From Brevundimonas sp. Root1279 (GTDB taxonomy: Bacteria > Pseudomonadota > Alphaproteobacteria > Caulobacterales > Caulobacteraceae), in NCBI RefSeq assembly GCF_001425945.1, contig NZ_LMEB01000004.1:46536-110535 (forward strand): 64,000 bases of DNA, in the 5' to 3' direction. Below are positions 1 to 7,946 of the stretch, one piece after another; the stretch's first letter is position 1; each line of letters opens with the position of its first letter. The position numbers were made by a program, and so were the translations under genes. The notes beneath the pieces were generated by a model, which was not told the DNA's origin, did no database searches, and saw nothing but the letters and a program-made list of their open reading frames with translations.

Positions 1-144
1 CAGCCCAGAGCGGGGGACACGATCGATCGCGAACCCATCAAGCATAGTCACCGTAAACGTGAATGAAAAGGCGCGTTCGCCTTAACGCGTTGCTGACGCG
101 CCTGTGGCATAATGGAAGCGTCAGAATAACGGGTTTCGCAGAGG
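1..144. other. Upstream region of the amidase gene, no gene seen
   Basis: No convincing coding frame lies here. A CATAAT hexamer at 108-113 could be a -10 element, but no good -35 lies 16-18 bases upstream. An AGAGG ribosome-binding site lies just before the ATG at 145. In Caulobacter the gene left of this amidase is, from memory, divergent RNase E; that cannot be checked from this window. Confidence 0.4.
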
Positions 145-1359
145 ATGAACGGGCTTACGCGGCTGTTTCCGCCGGATTGGGGCGTGCGTCAGTGGGCGAT
201 GGCGGCTGTGGCCGCCGTGGTCTTCTGCGTCGCTGTGCTGGCGGCCGGGCGCGGCCTGGCCTCCGGAGCCATGGGCGAAATCATGCGCGTTCGCTTCGGC
301 GGCGACGCCGAACGCACCCGTGTGGTCGTTGATCTAGACCGCACCTCGCGCGGCGAGGTGCTGCAGACGGGCGCTGACGGCCGGGTGGTCGTCAGCCTGT
401 CCGGCGTGACCACGCCGCCTGGCCTGAACGGTCGGGGCGTCGGCCTGGTGCGCGGCTATCGTGTCGCCGGGGCGGGCGCCTCCTCGCGGGTGGAGCTGGA
501 CCTGGCCACCAGCGCCGAGATCGAGCGCCGCTTCCTACTGCCGCCGGGCGACGGCATCAGCCACTATCGCTACGTCATCGACCTGAAGGCCACCGGGCGG
601 GCCCCGACGCGGCCGAACCGGGCGCCTGAGCCGCCGCGGCCGGCGGAGCGGCCCCTGATCTATATCGACGCCGGCCACGGCGGTCGCGACCCCGGCGCCC
701 AGGGCGTCCATGCGCGCGAAAGCACGGTGACGCTGGCCGCCGCCCAGACCCTGAAGCAGGCGCTGGAGCGCACCGGCCGCTATCGCGTGCGCATGACGCG
801 GGACAGCGACACCTACGTCGACCTCTATCGCCGGGTCGCGATTGCGCGCGCCGCGGGCGCCGACCTGTTCATCTCCCTGCACGCCGACGCCGGCGGCGAC
901 CCCGCCACGCGGGGCGCCAGCGTCTACACCCTGTCGGAACAGGGGGCGGGCCGGGCGGTGCGTGAGTTCACCAGCGCCGACAACTGGCAGCGCAGCCTCA
1001 ATCTGCCGGGCCGTGACGCCTCGGTTGACCGCATCCTGCTCGACATGACCCAGCGGGCCACCCAGAACCGTTCGGCCCAGCTGGCCCGGACGCTGCTTGG
1101 CGAGCTGGAGGGGGCGGACCATCCGCTGCTGCGCCGCAGTCACCGCGACGCCGGCCTGGCGGTCCTGTTGGCTCCGGACGTGCCGGCGGTCCTGCTGGAG
1201 ATGGGCTTCATCACCAATCCGGAAGACGAAGAACTGCTGACCAACGCCCGGGCCCGTCGACGCATGATGCAGGCCGTGGCGGACGGCATCGACCGCTACT
1301 TCCGTGAGCCGGCGGGCGAAGTGCAGTTGGCCTCTACCGGGACGACGAGCGCCCACTGA
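145..1359 (+). CDS. amiC: N-acetylmuramoyl-L-alanine amidase (AmiC type)
   Basis: Zinc amidase that cuts the bond between muramic acid and the peptide stem, expected to act in the periplasm during cell separation. The 404-aa product has a hydrophobic export segment at about residues 17-36, an AMIN domain at about 45-150, a proline-rich linker at 153-170, and an Amidase_3 domain from 171 to the end. The likely zinc ligands are H178 (in DAGHGG), E192 and H246 (in SLHADA), with the catalytic glutamate E352 in LLEMGF. All are intact, so the enzyme should be active. AMIN domains usually target the septum or bind glycan. It stands upstream of an exonuclease and PBP1A on the same strand. The ATG is preceded by AGAGG. 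Confidence 0.93.
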   Translation: MNGLTRLFPPDWGVRQWAMAAVAAVVFCVAVLAAGRGLASGAMGEIMRVRFGGDAERTRVVVDLDRTSRGEVLQTGADGRVVVSLSGVTTPPGLNGRGVGLVRGYRVAGAGASSRVELDLATSAEIERRFLLPPGDGISHYRYVIDLKATGRAPTRPNRAPEPPRPAERPLIYIDAGHGGRDPGAQGVHARESTVTLAAAQTLKQALERTGRYRVRMTRDSDTYVDLYRRVAIARAAGADLFISLHADAGGDPATRGASVYTLSEQGAGRAVREFTSADNWQRSLNLPGRDASVDRILLDMTQRATQNRSAQLARTLLGELEGADHPLLRRSHRDAGLAVLLAPDVPAVLLEMGFITNPEDEELLTNARARRRMMQAVADGIDRYFREPAGEVQLASTGTTSAH

Positions 1360-1415
1360 CCGCTTTTGACGCATCCGGGGTGCATGATCGGCCCTGAGCG
1401 ATTATCTGGGCCGCC

Positions 1416-2141
1416 ATGCGTCTGCGCGTCATCGACCTTGAAACCACCGGTGGAGACCGGACCGCCGAGATCATCGAGGTCGGGATCGTCGACGTCGTGC
1501 GCGACGGAGAGGGCTGGCGCGCCCTGCCGCCGGTGACCAGACTGTTCCGGCCGAAGGGCGAGATCTCTGTGCATGCGATGGCGGTGCACCACCTGACGCC
1601 TGACGATTTCTGCGACGCCGACCCGCACTGCGACGAATATCGGCTGCGCGAGATGTTCGCGGCGGCCCCCGCGGACGTCATGGTCGCCCACAGCGCCCGT
1701 TTCGAGCGCGGCTTCATCGCCGACACCGCCACCGGCGGCCTGCCCTGGATCTGCACCGTACGCGCCTCTAAGGCGGTGTGGCCCCAGTCGCCGGGCCATT
1801 CGAACCAGGTTCTGCGCTATTGGCGGGGGCTGCGGCTGGACCCGGCGATGGCCAATCCGGCACACCGCGCCGGGCCGGACGCTTGGGTCACGGCGCACAT
1901 CCTGATCGACCTTCTGAAGGAGGCGAGCGTCGAGCAGATGTTGGCCTGGACCAGTGAACCGCGCACGCTGAACAAGATTCCGTTTGGCAAGCACCGCGGC
2001 AAACCGTGGTCAGAACCGCCGCTGGACTACCTGCGGTGGATGGCCGGGCAGGGCGACATGGACGCCGAAGTCGTGGCCGCGGCGCGACAGGAGTTGGACC
2101 GTCGCACGGGGGCTCTGGCGGAGGCCTCCGCCGCGGGCTAA
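1416..2141 (+). CDS. DEDDh-type 3'-5' exonuclease (ExoX-like)
   Basis: Predicted 3'-5' DNA exonuclease of the DnaQ/ExoX superfamily, 241 aa. Motif I is D7-x-E9 in VIDLETTGG. Motif II is AHSARFERGF at 91-100, where the usual aspartate after the phenylalanine is glutamate. Motif III is H150 with D155 in HRAGPDA. The C-terminal part (about 186-210, starting PFGKHRG) matches the small extra domain seen in ExoX-type proteins. A likely role is nucleotide-level repair or recombination. It lies 56 bases after the amidase and 29 bases before PBP1A. The E-for-D change in motif II is conservative but worth noting for activity. A lone RNase T-like role is possible. Confidence 0.82.
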   Translation: MRLRVIDLETTGGDRTAEIIEVGIVDVVRDGEGWRALPPVTRLFRPKGEISVHAMAVHHLTPDDFCDADPHCDEYRLREMFAAAPADVMVAHSARFERGFIADTATGGLPWICTVRASKAVWPQSPGHSNQVLRYWRGLRLDPAMANPAHRAGPDAWVTAHILIDLLKEASVEQMLAWTSEPRTLNKIPFGKHRGKPWSEPPLDYLRWMAGQGDMDAEVVAAARQELDRRTGALAEASAAG

Positions 2142-2170
2142 ACCCTCCCTTCGGGCGTCATTCGGAGCAT

Positions 2171-4591
2171 ATGGTGAAGATAGCCGAACGCTGGTTCGTC
2201 ATGGCGGGCGTCGCCCTGCTGGGCGCTATTGCGCTGGCCGGGCTGGTGGTCACGGTCTATGCCGCATGGCTGTTCCACGACCTGCCCGACGCGTCTGAAC
2301 TGGCCGACTATCGGCCGGCCACGGCGACGCGCGTCTATGCCGGCGACGGCACCCTGATCGGCGAGTTCTCGGACGAACGCCGGATCTACGTCTCCTACGA
2401 ACAGATTCCCGAGCCGGTCGTGGAGGCCTTCCTGGCCGCTGAAGATCGCAATTTCTTCAGCCACGGCGGCGTCGACGTATCCGGTCTGGGCCGGGCGATG
2501 TTCAAGAACGTCTTCAACGCGGTCTCGGGGCGCCGCCTCGAGGGCGGCTCGACCATCACGCAGCAGGTCGCCAAGAACGTTCTGCTGACCAACGAGAGCA
2601 GCATCAACCGCAAGGTCAAGGAAGCCATCCTGGCCAACCGTCTCGAGGCGACGCTGTCCAAGCAGCAGATCCTCGAGCTGTACCTGAACGAGATCTTCCT
2701 CGGTTATCGCTCGTACGGCGTGGCCGCGGCGGCCTACAACTATTTCGGCAAGTCGCTGGATCAGCTGACGCCGGACGAGGCGGCCTTCCTGGCGGCCCTG
2801 CCCAAGGGGCCGAACAACTACCATCCGAAGCGCCATCCGGCCGCGGCCAAGGGCCGTCGCGACTGGGTGCTGGGCGAGATGGCCCAGAACGGCTTCCTCA
2901 CCGAGGAGCAGATGCAGCAGGCCCGCGCCCGGCCGCTGGTCACCCAGGACGCGCCGCGCCGGGCCCAGTACGCCGACGCAGACTTCTTCGTCGAGGAGGC
3001 GCGCCGCCAGGCCATCGCCCGCTTCGGCCGCGAGGAGGTCAACCGCGGCGGCTATTACATGCGCACCACGCTCGATCCCGAGCTGCAATCGGCCGCCCGC
3101 GACGCCCTGATGAAGGGGCTCGAGAACTACGACCGTCGCCATGGCTGGCGCGGGGCGTGGGGCACGACCGACTTCGCCGAGGGCTGGCAGGCCAAGGCGC
3201 TGGACCAGACGCGTCCGCCCGAGCGTCGCGCCTGGCAGGCCGCGGCCATCGAAAGCGTCGCCGGCAACAATGTGCGCATCCGGACCGCCCGCGACGGCAA
3301 CACCGGCTCCCTGATCGCCGAGGACGCCGCCTGGGCCAACGCCAACCGTCCGCTGAAGCGCGGCGACCTGATCTTCGTCGAGGCCCGCGGCGGCCAGTTC
3401 GCCCTGAAGCAGGTTCCGGCCGTCAACGGCGCCATGGTGGCCATCGAGCCGCAGTCGGGCCGGGTCCTGGCCATGGTCGGCGGTTATTCGCACTCGCTGT
3501 CCAGCTTCAACCGGGCCACCCAGGCCGAGCGCCAGCCGGGTTCGGCCTTCAAGCCGTTCGTCTATGCGACGGCGCTGGAGGGCGACTACACGCCGGCCTC
3601 GATCGTGCTGGACGCCCCGATCAGTTTCGCCGGCGGCCCGAACGGCACCCGCTGGAGCCCTGAGAACTACAGCCGCGAGTACTACGGCCCGCAGACCCTG
3701 CGCCGCGGTCTGGAGCTGTCGCGCAACGTCATGACGGTCCGCCTGGCCCAGGCCGTCGGCATGAAGAACGTCGTCGACCTGTCGAAGCGGATGGGCGTCT
3801 CGGACACTCTGCAGCCCAATCTGTCGGTGTCGCTTGGGGCAGGGGAGACCACTCCCTATCGCCTGACCGCAGCCTACGCCGCCTTCGTCAACGGCGGTCG
3901 CCGCGTCGATCCCTACCTCATCGAGATGGTCCAGGACCGCGACGGCGAGACCATCTTCCGCGCCGACGACCGCGCCTGCCGCGGCTGCGACCGGGCCTTC
4001 AGCGGCCAGGAGTCGCCGAAGCTGGAGCAACGCGGCGAGCAGGTCATCGACCCGATCACCGCCTATCAGATCTCGTCCATGCTTGAAGGCGTGGTCCAGC
4101 GCGGCACCGCCGCCAGCGCCCGCGGCCTGGGCCGTTGGGTGGGAGGCAAGACCGGCACGACCAATGAGTACCGCTCGGCCTGGTTCGTCGGCTTCTCGTC
4201 GGACATCGTCGTCGGCGTCTTCATCGGCTTCGACGACAACCGGCCGCTGGGCTCGGGCGAGACCGGCGCCACCGGGCCGGTGCCGGTGTTCAACGACTTC
4301 ATGCAGGTCGCCCTGCGCAAGCGCCCGGCGCGTCCGTTCGTCCGGCCCAAGAACGCGGTCTTCCGCACCGTCAACGGCATCGAAGAGGCCTTCCGTCCCG
4401 GCACCGAGCGTCGCCGCGAGGAACAGGCGCCCCGTCCGCAGGTTCCGACCGGCCCGCAGAACTACAACGACATCCTGCGCCGCGAAGAGGAGGAGGCCGC
4501 CGGCCTGCCGCCCTCGACCGCCCCGACCCCCCCGACGACGCCGCCGCCCGCGAAGAAGGAGCCGGCGGAGGATCTGAGCGGACTCTATTAG
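2171..4591 (+). CDS. mrcA: Penicillin-binding protein 1A (bifunctional transglycosylase/transpeptidase)
   Basis: Class A PBP that polymerises and crosslinks peptidoglycan; inner-membrane protein with a periplasmic body, 806 aa. A signal anchor spans about residues 10-38. The GT51 domain follows, with the catalytic motif EDRNFFSHGG and the GGSTITQQ motif. The transpeptidase domain has S458 in SAFK, SRN in the SxN position, and K660 in KTGT. The C-terminal tail (after about 740) is charged and proline-rich, as is common in this family. The frame is open from 2006, inside the exonuclease gene, but the ATG at 2171 follows a CGGAG site and starts just before the anchor, so it is preferred. The TAG stop merges into the first unit of a heptad repeat array. 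Confidence 0.95.
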   Translation: MVKIAERWFVMAGVALLGAIALAGLVVTVYAAWLFHDLPDASELADYRPATATRVYAGDGTLIGEFSDERRIYVSYEQIPEPVVEAFLAAEDRNFFSHGGVDVSGLGRAMFKNVFNAVSGRRLEGGSTITQQVAKNVLLTNESSINRKVKEAILANRLEATLSKQQILELYLNEIFLGYRSYGVAAAAYNYFGKSLDQLTPDEAAFLAALPKGPNNYHPKRHPAAAKGRRDWVLGEMAQNGFLTEEQMQQARARPLVTQDAPRRAQYADADFFVEEARRQAIARFGREEVNRGGYYMRTTLDPELQSAARDALMKGLENYDRRHGWRGAWGTTDFAEGWQAKALDQTRPPERRAWQAAAIESVAGNNVRIRTARDGNTGSLIAEDAAWANANRPLKRGDLIFVEARGGQFALKQVPAVNGAMVAIEPQSGRVLAMVGGYSHSLSSFNRATQAERQPGSAFKPFVYATALEGDYTPASIVLDAPISFAGGPNGTRWSPENYSREYYGPQTLRRGLELSRNVMTVRLAQAVGMKNVVDLSKRMGVSDTLQPNLSVSLGAGETTPYRLTAAYAAFVNGGRRVDPYLIEMVQDRDGETIFRADDRACRGCDRAFSGQESPKLEQRGEQVIDPITAYQISSMLEGVVQRGTAASARGLGRWVGGKTGTTNEYRSAWFVGFSSDIVVGVFIGFDDNRPLGSGETGATGPVPVFNDFMQVALRKRPARPFVRPKNAVFRTVNGIEEAFRPGTERRREEQAPRPQVPTGPQNYNDILRREEEEAAGLPPSTAPTPPTTPPPAKKEPAEDLSGLY

Positions 4592-4689
4592 GTTCTAGGT
4601 TCTAGGGGCTAGGTTCTAGGGTGAGACGGGGTGCGTCTGTTCGCAGCCCTGCTTTTCCCCTAGCCCCCAGAACCTAGCCCCTAGAACCT
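4588..4689. repeat. Inverted array of CTAG heptads between mrcA and prfB (element 1)
   Basis: CTAG recurs exactly every 7 bases at 4595, 4602, 4609 and 4616, with a near copy TTAG at 4588 that contains the mrcA stop codon. An inverted array has CTAG at 4660, 4674 and 4681 and a near copy (CCAG) at 4667. The arms 4597-4621 and 4665-4689 are reverse complements at 24 of 25 positions. The core between them carries a small hairpin (AGACG/CGTCT). CTAG is otherwise rare and isolated in this window, so the array is not chance. No T-run follows, so this is not a plain terminator. Confidence 0.8.
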
Positions 4690-4753
4690 CACTTCCCCTT
4701 TTCCCCGGCGCGCTCTATGTCCGCGCCTCACTTTGATGTCGCTGGAGAATGCG

Positions 4754-5876
4754 ATGAGACCGGATGTCGAGGCCATGAAGGCCGACATCGAGCAGAGCAT
4801 CGCTCTGCTCAGGAGGCGTCTTTGACTGGGATGTCGCGCTTCGGAAGCTCGATGAGCTGAACGCGCGGGTCGAGGACCCGACGCTGTGGAACGACCCCGA
4901 ACAGGCCCAGGCCGTCAGCCGCGACCGCTCGCGGCTGGAAGCCCAGATCAATACTGTCCGCGAGATGGAGCAGGGCCTCGAGGACGGGGTCATGCTGGCC
5001 GATATGGCCGACGAGGAAGGCGACGAGGCCGCCCTGGAAGGCGCACGCGCCGACCTGAAGGCGATCAAGGACCGCGCCGCCCGCGCCGAGCTGGAAGCCC
5101 TGCTGTCCGGCGAGGCCGACGGCAACGACGCCTATCTGGAAGTGAACTCCGGGGCCGGCGGCACCGAGTCCAACGACTGGGCCGGCATGCTGCTGCGCAT
5201 GTACACCCGCTGGGCCAAGGCGCACGGCTATGAGGTCGAGGTCGAGGCCGAGGAATCGGGTGAACAGGCCGGCATCAAGTCCGCCACCATCCTGATCAGC
5301 GGGCCCAACGCCTATGGCTGGCTGAAGTCGGAATCGGGCGTGCACCGTCTGGTGCGCATCAGTCCCTACGACGCCGCCGCCAAGCGCCATACCTCCTTCG
5401 CCTCGATCGGGGTCTCGCCGGTCGTCGATGACGCCATCGAGATCGACATCAACCCCTCGGACGTGCGCACCGACACCTACCGGGCCTCGGGGGCCGGCGG
5501 TCAGCACATCAACAAGACCGACTCCGCCGTCCGCCTGACGCACATCCCGACCAACACGGTCGTGGCCTGCCAGGCCGGGCGGTCGCAGCACCAGAACCGC
5601 GACCAGGCCTGGAAGATGCTGCGCGCCCGCCTGTACGAGCTGGAGCTGCAGAAGCGCGAGGCCGCCGCCCAGGCGCTGGCCGACGCCAAGACCGACATCG
5701 GCTGGGGTCACCAGATCCGCTCGTACGTCCTGCAGCCGTATCAGATGGTCAAGGACCTGCGGACCAACGTCGAAACCTCCGACACCCAAGGGGTGCTGGA
5801 CGGGGACCTGGACGACTTCATGGGGGCTGCCCTGGCCGCCCGGGTCGGCGAGACGCGGGGCTCGACGGTCGAGTAA
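4754..5876 (+). CDS. prfB: Peptide chain release factor 2, expressed by programmed +1 frameshift
   Basis: Recognises UGA/UAA and triggers peptide release at the ribosome. The reading frame begins at the ATG at 4754 (GGAG at 4744-4747), runs 23 codons to an in-frame TGA at 4823-4825, and continues in the +1 frame from GAC at 4824. The product is 373 aa, normal for RF2. GGQ is present in [10 protein letters not shown], and the codon-recognition tripeptide reads SPY where E. coli has SPF. The upstream in-frame ATG at 4736 is a weaker alternative. Expression is autoregulated: when RF2 is scarce the ribosome pauses on TGA and shifts. The gene is flanked on both sides by heptad repeat arrays. Confidence 0.97.
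4811..4826 (+). promoter_or_regulatory. prfB programmed +1 frameshift site
   Basis: AGGAGG at 4811-4816 acts as an internal Shine-Dalgarno sequence, three bases before the slippery CTT TGA C at 4820-4826. This is the classical RF2 frameshift arrangement: slippery leucine codon, UGA in the A site, C as the fourth base. The downstream +1 frame is the conserved RF2 body. Confidence 0.96.
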
Positions 5877-5890
5877 CGGCGGTTGGGAAG

Positions 5891-6053
5891 TGGCTATTGG
5901 CTAGTGGCTAGTGGCTAGCGGTCCCAGCGTCTCTCTTCGTCGGCGCGAGAGACCCCACCAAATAGAAAGGCCCCGGAGGCGATCCGGGGCCTTTTTTCGT
6001 TGCAGCCGGTCGGCGGGCTAGCTTGCCCACTAGCTACTAGCCACTAGCCACTG
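5891..6053. repeat. Inverted array of CTAG heptads between prfB and the bactofilin gene (element 2)
   Basis: CTAG lies at 5901, 5908 and 5915 with a near copy at 5894, and an inverted array has CTAG at 6030, 6037 and 6044. The period is exactly 7. The unit differs from element 1 (CTAGTGG instead of CTAGGTT), but the architecture is the same. One 20-base stretch of each arm is reverse complementary at 19 of 20 positions. The core holds a 7-bp hairpin (5929-5935 with 5947-5953) and then a terminator. The right arm ends directly before the bactofilin stop codon at 6055-6057. Confidence 0.78.
5966..5997 (+). terminator. Rho-independent terminator of prfB
   Basis: GGCCCCGGA (5969-5977) pairs with TCCGGGGCC (5983-5991) over a 5-base loop, followed by six T. 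Three A before the stem extend the pairing. It lies between convergent prfB and the bactofilin gene and may work weakly in the other direction. Confidence 0.87.
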
Positions 6054-6054
6054 A

Positions 6055-6612
6055 TCAGGCGTGCGGCTTCATGTCGATGAGCTGCGGCGCGACTTCCGCC
6101 GGCGCCGCGACCGGAGCGGCCGCGCGGGGCGCGGCGACCGGGGCCGGAGCCTCGCGACGGCCCTGCAGGACGCGGCCCTGGAAATAGGCGCCGATGTCGA
6201 TCGACAGCTGCTCGGCGGTGATGTCGCCGTCGACGTAGGCGGTGGCGATCAGCTTGACCTGCTTGCCGTTGACCGCGCCGACGACGCGGCCCCGGACTTC
6301 GACGTAGTCAGCCGAGACGTTGCCCTCGACCGCACCGGTCTCACCGACGATCAGGCGGCCGACGCGGACGTCGCCCTTGATCTGGCCGTCGATCTGCAAG
6401 TCGCCCGAGCCAGAGATATGACCCTCGAACTGAAGGTCCGACGACAGGGTCGACAGGCCGCGCTGGGCCACCGGCGTGGCGGCCGGACGGGGCGCGGCGC
6501 TCGCCTGAGCGGCGCCCGGCGACGGCAGATCCGGCAGCGGCGGAATGGCGGAACCGGCGTCAGAGCGCGGCTGAGGCGCGGACGGGGCGGGGGATTTAGT
6601 CTTGTTGAACAA
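6055..6612 (-). CDS. bacA: Bactofilin (polymer-forming cytoskeletal protein)
   Basis: Bactofilins self-assemble into non-polar filaments on the membrane and recruit cell-wall enzymes; in Caulobacter BacA works in stalk growth. This 185-aa protein has a proline/alanine-rich N-terminal tail (1-55), a central beta-helix of hydrophobic/glycine repeats (about 58-150, for example SGSGDLQIDGQIKGDVRVG), and an Ala/Pro-rich tail. The start (MFNKTKSP) lies inside the 3' end of the upstream M23 peptidase gene, a 17-base overlap that suggests translational coupling. The symbol follows Caulobacter orthology by context; a bacB-type paralogue cannot be excluded. Confidence 0.9.
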   Translation of the reverse strand: MFNKTKSPAPSAPQPRSDAGSAIPPLPDLPSPGAAQASAAPRPAATPVAQRGLSTLSSDLQFEGHISGSGDLQIDGQIKGDVRVGRLIVGETGAVEGNVSADYVEVRGRVVGAVNGKQVKLIATAYVDGDITAEQLSIDIGAYFQGRVLQGRREAPAPVAAPRAAAPVAAPAEVAPQLIDMKPHA

Positions 6613-7747
6613 GTTGGTCTCCGGCTCTCATGAAGCGGGCGGGGTTTTGCGGGCGGCCGTTCATCCACACTTCGTAGTGCAGGTGAACGCCGGTTGAGCG
6701 TCCTGTCGTTCCCATGGCGCCGATGCGCTGGCCGAGCGCCACGCGCTGGCCGGGCCGTACGGCCATGGAGTTGAGGTGGGCGTATCGCGTCTTGAAGCCG
6801 CGTCCATGGTCTATCTCGACCGTGTTTCCATACCCTGAACGAACACCGACGAATGACACGATTCCGGGGGCCGGCGCGACGATCGGACTATTCAGCGGGG
6901 CCGCGAAGTCCTGGCCCTGGTGCAGGGCGGGCCGGCGGTTGAACGGGTCGAAGCGGGCGCCGAAGCCGGAGGTTGTGCGGGCCTGGGTCGGGCGGCGGAA
7001 CGGCATGCCTTCGGCGGCGTCGGCCAGGGTGCGCATGTCGGACAGGTTGTCGGCGGCGCGACGGATGCGGACGGCGAAGCCCTCATCGACGTCCAGTACG
7101 GCGGCCAAGGCGCGCGGGTCCGAGGCTTCGACCAGCGGTCCGCCCAGGCCCTGGCCGCTGCGCGGCGCATAGGCGGCGGGGTTCAGGCCCGCCAGGCGGA
7201 AGGCGAGGCGCAGGCGTTCAGCGCGGGTATGGGCCACGCTCTCGGCGCGGTCGATCAGGCGTTCCTGATCCAGACGGACGGCGACGAGGCGCTCGACCGG
7301 CGAGTGGTCGGACGGGTTCAGCGGCGCTGCGGGAGCAAGGGCGGTCTGGGCCCCGTCGACGCCGTGGAACATGCCCATCACCTGGGTCAGGGCGGCGTGG
7401 CGGCGTTCGACCATCTGGGCCATTTCGTCGAGCGAGCCGGTCGTCGCGGTCATGCGCACCACGGCGCTGTCGAGACGGGCCTGAAGGTCGGCGTTGAGGC
7501 GTTCGGAGGCGGCGCGGGCGCGGGCGACGGTGCGGTCCGCCTGACTCTGCATGACGAGGTCGAAGGCGAACCCGCCTGAGGCGACGATGAACCAGCTGCC
7601 GAGAACCAGGGCGCCGAGGGTCCCAAGGGCCTGCTTGCCGGGTGTCAGGGCCCAGGCCCGGACGTCGTCGCCGTCACGCAGGTACAGGTATCGCGTCGGA
7701 AACCACCGGCCCAATAGTGACTGTCTGACAGTCGTTGCTTCGGTCAT
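6596..7747 (-). CDS. M23 family metallopeptidase (bactofilin-associated endopeptidase)
   Basis: Predicted peptidoglycan DD-endopeptidase, 383 aa. One membrane segment at about residues 38-60 follows a short cytoplasmic N-terminus. A helical, probably coiled-coil stretch covers about 65-115. The LytM/M23 domain spans about 265-370 with HQGQD and HLHYE, matching the HxxxD and HxH zinc ligands. The cytoplasmic N-terminus could contact bactofilin filaments. M23-bactofilin gene pairs of this kind are known in other bacteria (for example LmdC with a bactofilin in Hyphomonas and Csd1 with CcmA in Helicobacter). A CtrA-like half site lies about 80 bases upstream. Confidence 0.92.
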   Translation of the reverse strand: MTEATTVRQSLLGRWFPTRYLYLRDGDDVRAWALTPGKQALGTLGALVLGSWFIVASGGFAFDLVMQSQADRTVARARAASERLNADLQARLDSAVVRMTATTGSLDEMAQMVERRHAALTQVMGMFHGVDGAQTALAPAAPLNPSDHSPVERLVAVRLDQERLIDRAESVAHTRAERLRLAFRLAGLNPAAYAPRSGQGLGGPLVEASDPRALAAVLDVDEGFAVRIRRAADNLSDMRTLADAAEGMPFRRPTQARTTSGFGARFDPFNRRPALHQGQDFAAPLNSPIVAPAPGIVSFVGVRSGYGNTVEIDHGRGFKTRYAHLNSMAVRPGQRVALGQRIGAMGTTGRSTGVHLHYEVWMNGRPQNPARFMRAGDQLVQQD

Positions 7748-7822
7748 TACGCGACGCCCCCACGCACGGACGTAGCGTTATGCGCCAGCTTCACGGCTGG
7801 GGACAAGTCTGTTTACGTCCTG

Positions 7823-7830
7823 TTAACCAT
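7823..7830. promoter_or_regulatory. Possible CtrA half site upstream of the M23-bactofilin operon
   Basis: TTAACCAT, the 8-base CtrA half-site motif described for Caulobacter, lies 76-83 bases upstream of the M23 start. A GAATC (GANTC, CcrM methylation type) occurs at 7897-7901. Both are short motifs and could be chance. Confidence 0.3.
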
Positions 7831-7946
7831 CCTTGGCGCGGATGCGCGAACTTCCAAGGTATTCGGGCGTATATTTCGCCTCACAGGCGTATCCGCGAAT
7901 CTTTGGAACAGCCGTTACATCTGAACGGGGACTGTTCGCTCCGTGG

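Noticed and set aside
535..1374. Long minus-strand frame opposite the amidase gene
   Set aside because: It mirrors the amidase gene, has no recognisable protein features, and arises from high GC in antisense codons. The same reasoning removes long antisense frames at 12963-15470, 36377-39055 and 41904-44066.
2006..2170. Longer PBP1A start
   Set aside because: The 55 codons upstream of the ATG at 2171 lie inside the exonuclease gene and have no transmembrane or family features.
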